Translations under genes and position numbers: made by a program | Shown: in pieces, positions 7,909-16,785 of the stretch | Numbering within the stretch: position 1 is the first letter of the stretch | Layout: the number at the start of each line of letters is the position of its first letter | Notes under the pieces: model-generated | Seen by the model: the letters and a program-made list of their open reading frames with translations, nothing else | Databases searched by the model: none | What the model was told of the DNA's origin: nothing | Source: UBA1479 sp964012715 | GTDB taxonomy: Bacteria > Pseudomonadota > Alphaproteobacteria > Rhodospirillales > Casp-alpha2 | Assembly: GCA_964012715.1 (NCBI GenBank) | Contig: CAXGUG010000034.1 | Location: forward strand, 1 to 32,397 | Reading direction: 5' to 3' | Length of the DNA: 32,397 nt

Positions 7909-10119
7909 TCAGGACTGCATGCCCCGCGCCAACGGCAGGGTGGTGACGGGACGGCCCGTCGCCTTGCGCACCGCATTGGCGACGGCGGGCCCGATCGACG
8001 GCACACCCGGCTCGCCCACGCCGGTCGGCGGTTCGGTCGACGGCACGATATGCACCTCGACCTGCGGCATGGCGCTGATCCGCAGCGGGGTATAGGTGTC
8101 GTAGTTCCCCGTTTCGACCTTGCCGTCCGGGGCGACGATCAGTTCTTCCGCCAGGATCGCACCCAGGCCGAAGCCCGTGCCGCCCTCGATCTGCGCCTTG
8201 ATTACGTCGGGGTTCACGGCGGTGCCGCAATCCACCGCCGCGACCACGCGATGCACGCGGACGTCGCCGCCCTTGACCGAAACCTCGGCGACATGGGCGA
8301 CGTAGCTGTGGAAGCTTTCATGCACGGCCAGACCCATGAAATGACCCTGCGGCAGGGGCCTGCCCCATCCGGCTTTCTTCGCCGCCAGCTTCAGCACCGC
8401 CGCATGGCGCGGATGGTCCTTCAGCAACGACAAACGCAGGTCCAAGGGATCGGCGCCCGAGGCCACGGCGACTTCGTCCAGGAAGGTCTCCGTTGCATAG
8501 GCCGTATGGGTCGAGCCGACCGCCCGCCACCACAGGGGCGGAATGCCGACCTGGGTCGAGGTCAGGCCGACGTGCATGTTGGGCACCGCATAGGGCAGGT
8601 TCGACGCCCCTTCGACCGAGGTCTGATCGATGCCGTTTCGGATCAATCCTTGGAACGGCGTTCCGGCGACGATCGACTGACCGACGATATGATGATCCCA
8701 GGCGACGAGGTTGCCCCCGGCGTCCAGGCCCGCACGCAGGCGATGGACATAGGCCGGACGATACCGCCCGCCCCGCATGTCGTTTTCGCGGGTCCATTGT
8801 ACCTTGACCGGGGCCTTGTAGCCGATCGCCTTGGCGACCATCACGGCCTCGGCGATGACGTCAGCATCGGGGGTCCCGCGCCGGCCGAAGCCGCCACCGG
8901 TCTTCAAGATGTGCATCACCACCTGATCCGGTTTGATCCCGGCGACCTGGGCCGCCACGGCCTGGTACAGCCCCGGCAGTTGAAGGCCGCCCCAGACTTC
9001 CAGCGTACCGTCGGTGTTCATCCGCGCCACGGCATTGAGGGGCTCCATCGCCGCATGGGCCAGATAGGGGAACCGATAGGTCGCCTCGATCGTCTTGGCC
9101 GCACCGGCCAAAGCCTTGGCCGCGTCGCCGTCGTTACGGGCCACGGCTTGCGGTGCGCCCGCCGCCCGTTTGGCATAGTCGGCCAGGATCGCGGCGGAGC
9201 CCCGGGTCTCGGCTTTGCTTTCGTCCCAGGTCACCGCAACCGCATCGCGCGCCGCCAGGGCCGCCCACATATGTTCGCCGACCACGGCGATACCGCGCGG
9301 CGTGGCGACCACATCGACCACCCCCTTCATCGCCTTGGCCTTGGATGCGTCGAAGGTCTTGACGACCGCGCCGAACTTCGGCGGGTGGATCATCACGGCG
9401 GTCAGCATGCCCGGCAGTTTCACGTCGATGGTGAAATCGTGGGTGCCGTTGGTCTTGGCCCGGCTATCGAACCGGCGCAGGTTCGGATTGCCGATCAGCG
9501 ACCAGTCGTCGCGGCCCTTGAGGGGGATATCCTGGGGCACCGGCTGGTGGGCTGCCTTGGCCGCCATTTGGCCGAAGCTCGCCGATTGGCCGGACGGATG
9601 GCTGAGCTTGCCGTCCTTGGCGATGATTTCCGCCGCCGGCAGTTTCCATTCGTCCGCAGCGGCGGAGACCAGCATCATGCGGGCCGCCGCACCGGCGCGG
9701 CGATAGCGGTCGAACGAGGTCGTCATCGACGACGATCCTCCCGTCCCCTGGACCGCCCCACCCCAGGCGAGGTTGCCATACAGTTTCAGATCGCCCGTCG
9801 CACCGACGACGGTAATATCGTCCCAGGCGGCGCCCAGTTCTTCGTTCACCAACGTGGCAAGGCCGTTGTACGAGCCCTGTCCCATGTCGAACTGCGACGA
9901 CAAGACCGTGACCTTGCCGTCGGCGGCGATGGTCAGATAGGCGTCGAACGGGGCCGGGGCCGCCGAGACGCCCGCGGATGCACCCGCGGCGCGGACCGGC
10001 GCGCTGCCGAAACCGATAACGAAAGCGCCGGCGGCTGCGGCCGAGGCGACCAGAAAGGCGCGGCGGCTGGTTTGCACCGAGCCGACCGTGTTCAAGGATT
10101 CAAGTACCTTGGGCAACAT
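7909..10119 (-). CDS. molybdopterin-binding large subunit, isoquinoline 1-oxidoreductase type (IorB-like)
   Basis: 736 residues. A Tat signal (SRRAFLVASAAAAGAFVIGF, about residues 18-37) shows export of the folded enzyme to the periplasm. Xanthine-dehydrogenase-family regions follow: FDMGQGSYNGLATLVNEEL, GTGGSSSMTTSFDRYR, a GGGFGRRG molybdopterin loop, and the C-terminal GVGEPGVPSIGPAVANAV with the catalytic Glu. The single-chain, Tat-targeted layout with no FAD subunit is typical of IorAB/aldehyde-oxidoreductase-like enzymes, which hydroxylate N-heterocycles or oxidise aldehydes and pass electrons to a cytochrome. The electron acceptor gene is not in the window. It starts 3 bases after the stop of the 2Fe-2S subunit. 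The real substrate is unknown. Confidence 0.93.
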   Translation of the reverse strand: MLPKVLESLNTVGSVQTSRRAFLVASAAAAGAFVIGFGSAPVRAAGASAGVSAAPAPFDAYLTIAADGKVTVLSSQFDMGQGSYNGLATLVNEELGAAWDDITVVGATGDLKLYGNLAWGGAVQGTGGSSSMTTSFDRYRRAGAAARMMLVSAAADEWKLPAAEIIAKDGKLSHPSGQSASFGQMAAKAAHQPVPQDIPLKGRDDWSLIGNPNLRRFDSRAKTNGTHDFTIDVKLPGMLTAVMIHPPKFGAVVKTFDASKAKAMKGVVDVVATPRGIAVVGEHMWAALAARDAVAVTWDESKAETRGSAAILADYAKRAAGAPQAVARNDGDAAKALAGAAKTIEATYRFPYLAHAAMEPLNAVARMNTDGTLEVWGGLQLPGLYQAVAAQVAGIKPDQVVMHILKTGGGFGRRGTPDADVIAEAVMVAKAIGYKAPVKVQWTRENDMRGGRYRPAYVHRLRAGLDAGGNLVAWDHHIVGQSIVAGTPFQGLIRNGIDQTSVEGASNLPYAVPNMHVGLTSTQVGIPPLWWRAVGSTHTAYATETFLDEVAVASGADPLDLRLSLLKDHPRHAAVLKLAAKKAGWGRPLPQGHFMGLAVHESFHSYVAHVAEVSVKGGDVRVHRVVAAVDCGTAVNPDVIKAQIEGGTGFGLGAILAEELIVAPDGKVETGNYDTYTPLRISAMPQVEVHIVPSTEPPTGVGEPGVPSIGPAVANAVRKATGRPVTTLPLARGMQS

Positions 10120-10122
10120 GGC

Positions 10123-10581
10123 TCAGGCCTCCAACCGGCGGGCGGCTTCGTGGATACCGGCCCGGATGCGTTGATAGGTGGCGCAACGGCAGAGGTTGCC
10201 GTCCATCGCCGCGTCGATGTCTGCGTCGGTCGGCTTGGGCGTTTCGGTCAGCAAGGCGACGGCGGCCATGACCTGACCCGATTGGCAATAGCCGCATTGC
10301 GGCACGTCCATATCGGTCCAAACCTGCTGAACCGTCTGGGCGACTTTGCCGTCCAGGCCTTCGACGGTGGTGATCTTCACACCCTTCAAATCGCCCACGA
10401 AGGTCTGGCACGAGCGGCTGGGTTGACCATCCAGATGCACGGTGCAGGCCCCGCAGAGAGCCTGGCCGCAGCCGAATTTGGTGCCGGTCAATCCGACCAG
10501 ATCGCGGATCGCCCACAGAAGCGGCATGTCATCCGGCGCATCGACCTGATGGTCGACGCCGTTGATGTTAAGTGTCGGCAT
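10123..10581 (-). CDS. 2Fe-2S small subunit of the molybdenum hydroxylase (IorA-like)
   Basis: 152 residues, typical of the family. The plant-type 2Fe-2S cluster ligands are Cys38, Cys43, Cys46 and Cys58 (CGQALCGAC...SC). The second, helical cluster ligands are Cys95, Cys98, Cys130 and Cys132 (CGYC...CRC). There is no signal peptide; it is carried out with the Tat-tagged large subunit in the family model. The start at 10581 (MPTLNINGVDHQVDAP) has GGGAAG at the right distance. It is the first gene of the two-gene unit, and its upstream 174 bases hold an FNR-type box and an inverted repeat. Confidence 0.94.
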   Translation of the reverse strand: MPTLNINGVDHQVDAPDDMPLLWAIRDLVGLTGTKFGCGQALCGACTVHLDGQPSRSCQTFVGDLKGVKITTVEGLDGKVAQTVQQVWTDMDVPQCGYCQSGQVMAAVALLTETPKPTDADIDAAMDGNLCRCATYQRIRAGIHEAARRLEA

Positions 10582-10654
10582 GATTTTTGACTTCCCTATC
10601 TGTCGCCGTTCTTTCCGCCGCCCCCTATGGCGCCGTGCCGGGCAAATCCCCAGC

Positions 10655-10674
10655 ATCAGAACGGACATTCTGAT
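10655..10674 (-). promoter_or_regulatory. inverted repeat, likely operator for the molybdenum hydroxylase operon
   Basis: ATCAGAA (10655-10661) and TTCTGAT (10668-10674) form a perfect 7-bp inverted repeat with a 6-base centre. It lies 74-93 bases before the small-subunit ATG and over the transcription start predicted from the FNR-type box, so it could block initiation. The binding protein is unknown. Confidence 0.45.
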
Positions 10675-10700
10675 ATCACTTCCCGAAGATGGTTACGCGA

Positions 10701-10714
10701 TTGATCGGGGTCAA
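10701..10714 (-). promoter_or_regulatory. FNR/CRP-family binding site before the molybdenum hydroxylase operon
   Basis: On the + strand the site reads TTGAT-CGGG-GTCAA, and on the coding strand TTGAC-CCCG-ATCAA, 9 of 10 conserved positions of the FNR consensus. Its centre (10707.5) puts a class II start near 10666. A weak -10 (TGATAT on the - strand, 10673-10678) lies where expected. The remaining bases of this gap show nothing else. Confidence 0.5.
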
Positions 10715-10755
10715 GTTACCGAACGAAGAAAAATGAACGCGGGGCGTAAATTCGC

Positions 10756-13041
10756 CTATTTGCGGTCGGAATCCTCGATCCCGTCCCAATCGTCGACGGG
10801 CGGGGTCGCGGCATAGCGGCGGGCGCGGTTCAGGTAGACCATGGCCACACTGTCGTCCGGGTACTCCTTGAGAAAGGCCTCGATCCGCTCGATCGCCTCG
10901 GCCCAATTGCGCGAACAATAATGCTCGTAGATTTCCGTCCAGCGGGCGCAGCGTGCAATGTCGGCCTCGCTCGCGCCAATCAATTCATCGCCGTCCAACG
11001 TCCCGAACAGTTCATGGATCATGATCGGTTGGGTGCTGCCCATGGGCCGGACCAGATCGACCGGACGGGTCAGGAACATGCCGTCGATGTTTTCGCGCAC
11101 CACGTCGCTGATCAAAATCCGGGTGCCGTAGGATTTGTTCAACCCTTCCAGGCGCGACGCCGTATTGACGCAGGCGCCGATGGTGGTGTGGTCCATACGG
11201 GTCCGCGACCCGATGTTTCCAACCACCGCATCGCCCATGTGCAGGCCGACACGGGTGTGCATTTCGGGCCAACCGAAGGATCGCCACATATCGTTCAGGC
11301 GATCGTTCTCGGCGGCGCACTTCAGGGCCGCACGGCAGGCGTGGGCGGCATGTTCGGGATCGTCCTCGATCCCGTTCCACACGGCCATAACCGCATCGCC
11401 GATGTATTTGTCGATGGTGCCGCCTTCGTCCAGGACCTGCGACGACAGCACCTCGAAATAGGACGACAGCTTGCGCATCAAATCCTGCGGCGTCATCAGT
11501 TCGGCCAGCTTGGTAAAGCCGACCGCGTCCGTGAACATCACCGTGACCATGCGGCTTTGACCGCCTAATTCGGGCAGGTGCCCTTCCTTGATCAGGTTGG
11601 TGACCACGCCGCGCGGGATGTAGCGGCCCAGTCCCTGCAACGTAATCTTCAACGATCCGATGGCGGCCGCCAGATTCTGAACCTCGGTTACCCGTGATTG
11701 GGTCATCACCGGCGTGTCCAATTCGAGGCGGCGGATCACATCCGTCTCGCGCGCCAAGTCGGAAATCGGCCGCGCCATGTTGCGGGCAACGATCACGATC
11801 AGCGCCGTCCCGCCCAGAAGGAACAACAACGACAGCGCCAGACTGTTGAAAGTCAGGCTCTCCACCCCCTGCAACACGTCCGATTTCAAAAGGGCGATCC
11901 CCAAATAAGCGCCTTCGGCGATACGGCTGTCGAGGCGGACCACGTGGGCGACGAACGGCGTCTCGCCGACATCGAAGGATATCAATCCCGGCTGCCCGTT
12001 ATTGAAGCGAAACGTCTCCGCGCCCGAGGTCGCATTCTCGGCCTTAACCTGCGACGCCAATTTGGAGCCGACCTTGGCGGCGTTGTACATCGCCTCGGCA
12101 ATCGGGTCGGCCAGGTTCTTGACGTTGGCAGGGCGCAACTTTCCGTTCTTGTCACGGGTCAGCAGCTTGCTCTGATCCGGATGGGCGATCACCGTGCCGT
12201 CGCCGGTAAAGGCGATGGCCGTTCCCTTGCCCACGATATCCAGGTCTTCCAAAGCCCGCGACAGGCTGGACAGGGTCATGTCGACCCCCAGCACACCGCC
12301 GGGCTGGCCTTCCGGTCCCGGGTCCACCCGCTTCGCCGCCGAAACACCAACCGTGCTCAGGGTTGCAAAGGCATAGGGGGCGGACAACACCACATCGTCG
12401 CGCTTCTGCGCCTCCCGGTACCAGGGCCGGACACGGGGGTCGAACTTGCGCGTCCGGTGCAGGGTCTCGCCGACCGGCTGCTTCATGGCGTTCAGGAAGC
12501 TCCAAGCCTCGTCGCGGCTTTTCTCCGCGGGGCCATGCATGTGACGAACGACGAAGCGCGCCTGACGCGGCACCGCGATCCCGCCCCAGTCGATCTTTTC
12601 ACCAGGGATGGCATTGTAAACTTGGATGAAATCCGTCGGCCCGACCGCGAAGTAGACGGACGAAATCTGCGGGTTCGCTTCCATGAACCCGGCGGCGTAG
12701 CGGCGGCTATCGGGACCGAACGGCAGCCCGTCCGAACTGCGCGCCAGATTGTCCGCGTCGGCGGCCAGGGCAAGGGCCGGGCTCATCGCTTGATCGACCC
12801 GCAGTTTGACCCGGCGGGCGACATCGCCAATGGCCTTCGCCGTGTATCCGAAGGTCAAAGCCGCGTTGTTGTAGTGATTGAAAAAGATGATCGCCGAGAA
12901 AACGGCCAGGGTAATCAGCACGAAGGCAAGGATCAGGCTCCAGGCCATCGGCAAGCGAAACAAGGGGCGTTTGGCTGCGGGCCCTGAGCCTAAACCCGGG
13001 CGGGAGTCAGGGGTCAGGCGCCCCTGTGCGTCTTCGGACAT
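10756..13041 (-). CDS. membrane class III adenylate/guanylate cyclase with dCache sensor, HAMP and C-terminal TPR-like tail
   Basis: 761 residues. A Pro/Gly-rich cytoplasmic start leads to TM1 (about 32-55) and a periplasmic dCache sensor (about 56-395) with the typical DPRVRPWY at 201-208. TM2 (about 397-419) and a HAMP linker (420-470) follow, then the cyclase domain (about 496-680). Metal-binding Asp505 (FTDAVGFT) and Asp549 (GDAVMAVW), Lys545 in DKYIGDA, Thr619 (HTTIG), Asn626 and Arg630 fit an active bacterial class IIIb enzyme, probably making cAMP. Residues 690-745 look like a tetratricopeptide-type helical pair. It should report a periplasmic small molecule by changing cyclic nucleotide level. 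It lies 102 bases after queE on the same strand. No good ribosome-binding site is seen at ATG 13041. Confidence 0.93.
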   Translation of the reverse strand: MSEDAQGRLTPDSRPGLGSGPAAKRPLFRLPMAWSLILAFVLITLAVFSAIIFFNHYNNAALTFGYTAKAIGDVARRVKLRVDQAMSPALALAADADNLARSSDGLPFGPDSRRYAAGFMEANPQISSVYFAVGPTDFIQVYNAIPGEKIDWGGIAVPRQARFVVRHMHGPAEKSRDEAWSFLNAMKQPVGETLHRTRKFDPRVRPWYREAQKRDDVVLSAPYAFATLSTVGVSAAKRVDPGPEGQPGGVLGVDMTLSSLSRALEDLDIVGKGTAIAFTGDGTVIAHPDQSKLLTRDKNGKLRPANVKNLADPIAEAMYNAAKVGSKLASQVKAENATSGAETFRFNNGQPGLISFDVGETPFVAHVVRLDSRIAEGAYLGIALLKSDVLQGVESLTFNSLALSLLFLLGGTALIVIVARNMARPISDLARETDVIRRLELDTPVMTQSRVTEVQNLAAAIGSLKITLQGLGRYIPRGVVTNLIKEGHLPELGGQSRMVTVMFTDAVGFTKLAELMTPQDLMRKLSSYFEVLSSQVLDEGGTIDKYIGDAVMAVWNGIEDDPEHAAHACRAALKCAAENDRLNDMWRSFGWPEMHTRVGLHMGDAVVGNIGSRTRMDHTTIGACVNTASRLEGLNKSYGTRILISDVVRENIDGMFLTRPVDLVRPMGSTQPIMIHELFGTLDGDELIGASEADIARCARWTEIYEHYCSRNWAEAIERIEAFLKEYPDDSVAMVYLNRARRYAATPPVDDWDGIEDSDRK

Positions 13042-13143
13042 GGTCGAAAAGCCTAGTACTCTCGCAAACAGCCAACCCCATCTACATTAGTTAATCACCA
13101 AGCTGGTTGATTTTACAACGAGATTTCGCTCTCTTTCCGAGAC

Positions 13144-13776
13144 TCAAGGAATGCCCAGAAGCTTGTGGGTCTGCAACGACAGGCTCCATCTGGGATGGGC
13201 CAGGCAGTATTCGACGGCGGCTTTGGTATTGTCGTCGCGGTCCGGGCCGTCCATCGGCTGCAACAGGAAGCGCTCGAAATCCCAGGCCTCGACCTCGTCG
13301 GGGCCAATGCCGTCTTGCGGGAAAACCAGCTTCAACTCGTCGCCGGATCGCTGCACCACCTCGGTGCCCGCCTTGGGGCTGACGCAAATCCAATCCAGCC
13401 CATTGGGCGCGGCGACGGTGCCGTTGGTTTCCACGGCGACCCTAAACCCGGCCCGATGCAACGCATCGATCAAGGGACGATCGACCTGTAACAACGGCTC
13501 CCCGCCGGTGCATACGACCAGAGGGGACCCGCCCTGTTCCGGCCATGCGGCAGCCACCGCCGCGGCCAGGCTCTCCGGTTCCTTGAACGTGCCGCCGCCG
13601 GGGCCGTCGGTGCCGATGAAATCAGTATCGCAGAACCGGCATTGCGCCTTGGCCCGGTCGGCTTCGCGCCCGGTCCACAGGTTGCATCCGGCGAAGCGCA
13701 GGAACACCGCCGGGCGGCCCGTCTGCGCGCCCTCGCCCTGCAGGGTGTAATAGATTTCCTTGACGCTATAGGTCAT
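13144..13776 (-). CDS. queE: 7-carboxy-7-deazaguanine synthase QueE
   Basis: 210 residues. This radical SAM enzyme rearranges 6-carboxytetrahydropterin to 7-carboxy-7-deazaguanine. It has the longer cluster motif typical of one QueE group, C-x14-C-x2-C (FAGCNLWTGREADRAKAQCRFC), after the N-terminal YTLQGEGAQTGRPAVFLRF. GGEPLLQ and the VETNGT strand follow. The protein takes its substrate from QueD and passes product to QueC. It starts 18 bases after the queC stop, in the same operon. Confidence 0.96.
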   Translation of the reverse strand: MTYSVKEIYYTLQGEGAQTGRPAVFLRFAGCNLWTGREADRAKAQCRFCDTDFIGTDGPGGGTFKEPESLAAAVAAAWPEQGGSPLVVCTGGEPLLQVDRPLIDALHRAGFRVAVETNGTVAAPNGLDWICVSPKAGTEVVQRSGDELKLVFPQDGIGPDEVEAWDFERFLLQPMDGPDRDDNTKAAVEYCLAHPRWSLSLQTHKLLGIP

Positions 13777-13794
13777 CGCCCGGCCCGCCGTTAC

Positions 13795-14520
13795 CTAGAC
13801 GGCATAGATCGTGGGGTCATCGACCCCGGCGTCGGCGAAACCCTTCTTGCGCAGAAGGCAGGAATCGCAGCGCCCGCATTGAACCACGCCCTGTCCGTCT
13901 TTCGCCGGCTGCGGGTCGTAGCAGCTCCAGGTCATGCCATAGTCGATGCCCAGGGCCTGCCCGGCGTGGATGATCTCGGCCTTGGTCATCTCCATCAGCG
14001 GAGCCTGGATATGGAACGGGCCGTCGTCGCCATGGGCCATGGCCTCGACCCCTTCCTTGGTCGCCAGATTGGCCAGACGCTGGAACGCCTTGATAAAGGC
14101 CGGGCGGCAATCCGGATAACCTGAATAGTCCAGGGCATTGACGCCGATGAAGATGTCGTTGGCTCCGCCCGTCTCGGCCAGGGCCAGGGCATGGGCCAGA
14201 AATATGGTGTTGCGGGCCGGGACATAGGTCACGGGGATGCCGTCGGCCATATCTTTGGCCTCGCGGTCCTTGGGCACGTCGATATCATCGGTCAGGGCCG
14301 ATCCGCCATAAAGCCGCAGGTCGATGTCGGCCACCGCATGGCGGGCCGCGTCCATCTTGTCGGCGATCTGGCGGGCGGCCTCCAATTCGATCGAATGGCG
14401 CTGGCCATAACGGAACGACAGGGCTAGAACGCGATAGCCCTTGTCGCGCGCGATCGCGCAAACGGTCGTGGAATCCAGACCGCCCGACAAAAGAACCACC
14501 GCTGTTTTTTCCTGCGCCAC
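13795..14520 (-). CDS. queC: 7-cyano-7-deazaguanine synthase QueC
   Basis: 241 residues. QueC is an ATP- and ammonia-dependent PP-loop enzyme that turns 7-carboxy-7-deazaguanine into preQ0. The PP-loop is LLSGGLDSTT at the N-terminus. The zinc site is SCYDPQ...QCGRCDSCLLRKKGF near the C-terminus. I choose the GTG at 14520 because GGGAGA lies 7 bases before it and MAQEKTAVVLLSGG is the family N-terminus; an ATG at 14544 would add eight residues without a ribosome-binding site. First gene of queC-queE, diverging from queG. Confidence 0.96.
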   Translation of the reverse strand: MAQEKTAVVLLSGGLDSTTVCAIARDKGYRVLALSFRYGQRHSIELEAARQIADKMDAARHAVADIDLRLYGGSALTDDIDVPKDREAKDMADGIPVTYVPARNTIFLAHALALAETGGANDIFIGVNALDYSGYPDCRPAFIKAFQRLANLATKEGVEAMAHGDDGPFHIQAPLMEMTKAEIIHAGQALGIDYGMTWSCYDPQPAKDGQGVVQCGRCDSCLLRKKGFADAGVDDPTIYAV

Positions 14521-14595
14521 AGATCGTTCTCCCGGCATTCGCATATGTTACTGTCGCCCTCCGTAGCACATCGCGGCGGCGCGGACGAGAACCGG
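14521..14595. promoter_or_regulatory. divergent promoter region between queC and queG
   Basis: The 75 bases between the two start codons must hold promoters for both strands. TATGTT at 14544-14549 (+) and TAACAT on the - strand in the same place overlap in a CATATG core and are weak -10 candidates. No preQ1-riboswitch-like fold is evident by eye. Confidence 0.3.
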
Positions 14596-15678
14596 ATGAC
14601 ACCAGAACCCCATCACGACCTGAAACGGCGACTGATCGACGAGGCCCGGACCCTCGGCTTCGACGCCGTCGGCGTGACGAGCACCACCGCCGACCCGCAC
14701 GACCGTCAGGCCTTGGAACGGTTTCTCAAGGCCGGGCACCACGGCGGCATGGGTTGGATGGCCGACGGCCCGCGCGGCCCGGTCCGCGGCGATCCGGCGG
14801 CGCTGGTGCCGGGTGCGCGCACAGCGATTGTCCTGGCCGCCAATTACGGGCCGGCGACCAATCCGCTGAATACCCTGAAGGAAACCGACCGCGCCAACGT
14901 CAGCGTCTACGCCCGGGGTAAGGATTACCACGACGTCCTGAAAAAGCGCCTGAAGCAGTTGGGCCGTTGGTTCCAGGCCGAAGCCGCCAAGGGCGATGAC
15001 AGCCTTCCCGACGTGCGCGTATTCGTCGACACGGCCCCCTTGATGGAAAAGCCCCTGGCCCGCCGGGCGGGTTTGGGCTGGCAGGGCAAGCATACCAACC
15101 TGGTGTCCCGTGAATTCGGCTCGTGGCTGTTTCTGGGCGAAATCCTGACCTCGGCGGAACTGCCGCCGGACCCGCCGGAAGTCGATCATTGCGGGTCATG
15201 CGACGCCTGCTTGCGGGCCTGTCCGACCGACGCTTTTCCGGCCCCCTATCAATTGGCGGCGACGCGCTGCATCAGCTACCTGACCATCGAGCATAAGGAC
15301 GCCATCGCACCGGAGCTGATGGAACGGATGGGAAATCACATCTATGGCTGCGACGATTGTCTGGCCGCCTGTCCGTGGAACAAATTCGCCGAACCGTCGG
15401 ACGAGCCGGCCTTCGCCCCGCGCCCGGCCCTGGCCGACGCCCCGCGGCTGGCCGATCTGGCCCGGCTGGACGACGCGGCCTTTCGCGAGATGTTCGCCGG
15501 ATCGCCGATCAAGCGCACGGGGCGCGACCGTTTCGTCCGCAACGTCATGATTGCCATCGGCAATTCGGACGATCCCGGTTTGGCCCCGGCGGCGCAGGGC
15601 TGCATCGACGACGCCTCGGATCTGGTCGCGGGCGCCGCGCGCTGGGCCGTCGACCGGCTGAATGGAAAAGCGGGCTGA
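14596..15678 (+). CDS. queG: epoxyqueuosine reductase QueG
   Basis: 360 residues, the usual QueG length. It is a cobalamin-dependent iron-sulfur protein that removes the epoxide oxygen from epoxyqueuosine in tRNA, the last step of the pathway. Visible are the B12-binding core with YARGKDYHDVLKKRL, the catalytic-region VDTAPLMEK, AGLGWQGKHTNL, and two 4Fe-4S clusters: CGSCDACLRACP, then CIS and CDDCLAACPWN. The C-terminal HEAT-like segment (FVRNVMIAIGNS...) is also typical. ATG 14596 is chosen over 14545 because homologues begin about 15 residues before the GFDAVGV helix; the ribosome-binding site is weak. It ends 4 bases from convergent zntB. Confidence 0.96.
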   Translation: MTPEPHHDLKRRLIDEARTLGFDAVGVTSTTADPHDRQALERFLKAGHHGGMGWMADGPRGPVRGDPAALVPGARTAIVLAANYGPATNPLNTLKETDRANVSVYARGKDYHDVLKKRLKQLGRWFQAEAAKGDDSLPDVRVFVDTAPLMEKPLARRAGLGWQGKHTNLVSREFGSWLFLGEILTSAELPPDPPEVDHCGSCDACLRACPTDAFPAPYQLAATRCISYLTIEHKDAIAPELMERMGNHIYGCDDCLAACPWNKFAEPSDEPAFAPRPALADAPRLADLARLDDAAFREMFAGSPIKRTGRDRFVRNVMIAIGNSDDPGLAPAAQGCIDDASDLVAGAARWAVDRLNGKAG

Positions 15679-15682
15679 AACG

Positions 15683-16660
15683 TTACAGGTAGCGACGGTT
15701 CCGGAAGTAGAGCCAAAGGCCGACGCCCAAGACGAGCAGTCCGCCGCTGATCGCCCAGAACCCGAGCTTGGATTCCGCCAACGGAATACCGCCGACGTTG
15801 ATCCCCAAAAGGCCGGTGACGAAACCGAGCGGCAGGAAGATCGCCGCGACCACGGTCAGGGTCGTGGTGATATCCGTCGCGCGCTGATTTTCGAGCGAAC
15901 GCAATTCGTCCTGCGTGACCTGGGCGCGGCCCAGGATGGCTTCGATATCCGCGGCCAGGCGTCCGAACTCCGCCGAGATTTCAGCCAGTTCATCCGCCGC
16001 CGTCTCGTCGATCCAGGCCGGACGGCGTTCGGCGATATCGGCGAAGGCCGCGCGCTGCGGCTTGAAAAACCGATGCAATTGAATGGCGCGGCGGCGCAAC
16101 CCGGCGATGCGCGAACGCAACGATTTGGTCTCGTCCGCCTGGGCCAGGTCCTCGTCGATCTCATCCAATTCGTCGGCGACGCCCGCCAGGATCTGCGCTT
16201 TTTCCCGGGCCATGTTGTGGCCGACGGCGCAAAGGAACTGCCCGACCGAACCAGGGCCGTTTTTCTTGGCCAGCGCGACCTTGATATCCTCGATCGCCTC
16301 CAGATGGCGCAATCGCGCGGTGACGATCCTGGCCGGGCCAATCCACAGCCGCAGCGAAATCATGTCATGGGCGCTGGCGTTTTCGTGGGTATTGACCTCG
16401 CGCAGGATCAGAAGAATGCCGTCATCCAATTCGGCGCATCGGGGTTCCGTATCCGGGGCGAGCAATCCCTCGACCGCCAGGGCGGGAATATCCGATTGAT
16501 CGTGCAGCCACTTGCGGGCCGGTTCCTTGGTGATGTCCAGATGCACCCATTCGACCATGCCCGGCGCCTGTTCGATCGCCAATTGATCGACGTCGAGCGC
16601 GCGGGCTCCGCCCTTACCGTCGAGGATTCCCGAAAAGACGAAACCATCCGAAGATGACAT
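15683..16660 (-). CDS. zntB: ZntB/CorA-family divalent metal transporter
   Basis: 325 residues. A large N-terminal cytoplasmic funnel with long coiled helices (REKAQILAGVADELDEIDEDLAQADE..., SLRSRIAGLRRRAIQLHRFF) ends in two C-terminal membrane helices (about 262-282 and 297-316). The pore loop is GLLGINVGGIP; the GIN in place of the Mg-selective GMN, and the -GGIP- after it, place it with ZntB zinc transporters. The tail YFRNRRYL is also ZntB-like. The start is supported by TAGGAGCAGGA. It has no linked zinc regulator, so metal and direction are inferred from the family. Confidence 0.92.
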   Translation of the reverse strand: MSSSDGFVFSGILDGKGGARALDVDQLAIEQAPGMVEWVHLDITKEPARKWLHDQSDIPALAVEGLLAPDTEPRCAELDDGILLILREVNTHENASAHDMISLRLWIGPARIVTARLRHLEAIEDIKVALAKKNGPGSVGQFLCAVGHNMAREKAQILAGVADELDEIDEDLAQADETKSLRSRIAGLRRRAIQLHRFFKPQRAAFADIAERRPAWIDETAADELAEISAEFGRLAADIEAILGRAQVTQDELRSLENQRATDITTTLTVVAAIFLPLGFVTGLLGINVGGIPLAESKLGFWAISGGLLVLGVGLWLYFRNRRYL

Positions 16661-16691
16661 GCGGTTCCTGCTCCTACTGTTTTATGCGACG

Positions 16692-16715
16692 CATCGCTCT
16701 GACCATCGCTCTGGC
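16692..16715 (+). repeat. 12-base tandem repeat in the zntB-SUMF1 gap
   Basis: CATCGCTCTGAC and CATCGCTCTGGC stand head to tail at 16692-16715, followed by a partial third unit CATCGACC. The 125-base gap between the divergent starts holds otherwise only A/T-rich sequence (16735-16765) that may carry the promoter. Confidence 0.35.
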
Positions 16716-16785
16716 CATCGACCGGCGTTGCATATCAGACTATCTTAACAGACCCGTTTTTAACCACCGGCATTTCAAAAAACCG

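Noticed and set aside
8050..10590. 846-codon open frame opposite the molybdenum hydroxylase genes
   Set aside because: Antisense shadow of two strongly identified subunits; composition is typical of a reverse reading.
11698..12987. 429-codon open frame opposite the cyclase
   Set aside because: Covers the sensor half of the cyclase in reverse; no signal, motif or ribosome-binding site.
14521..14595. preQ1 riboswitch considered for the queC/queG gap and other que promoters
   Set aside because: No short hairpin followed by the A-rich tail typical of preQ1 riboswitches is visible at queC, queG, queD or tgt.
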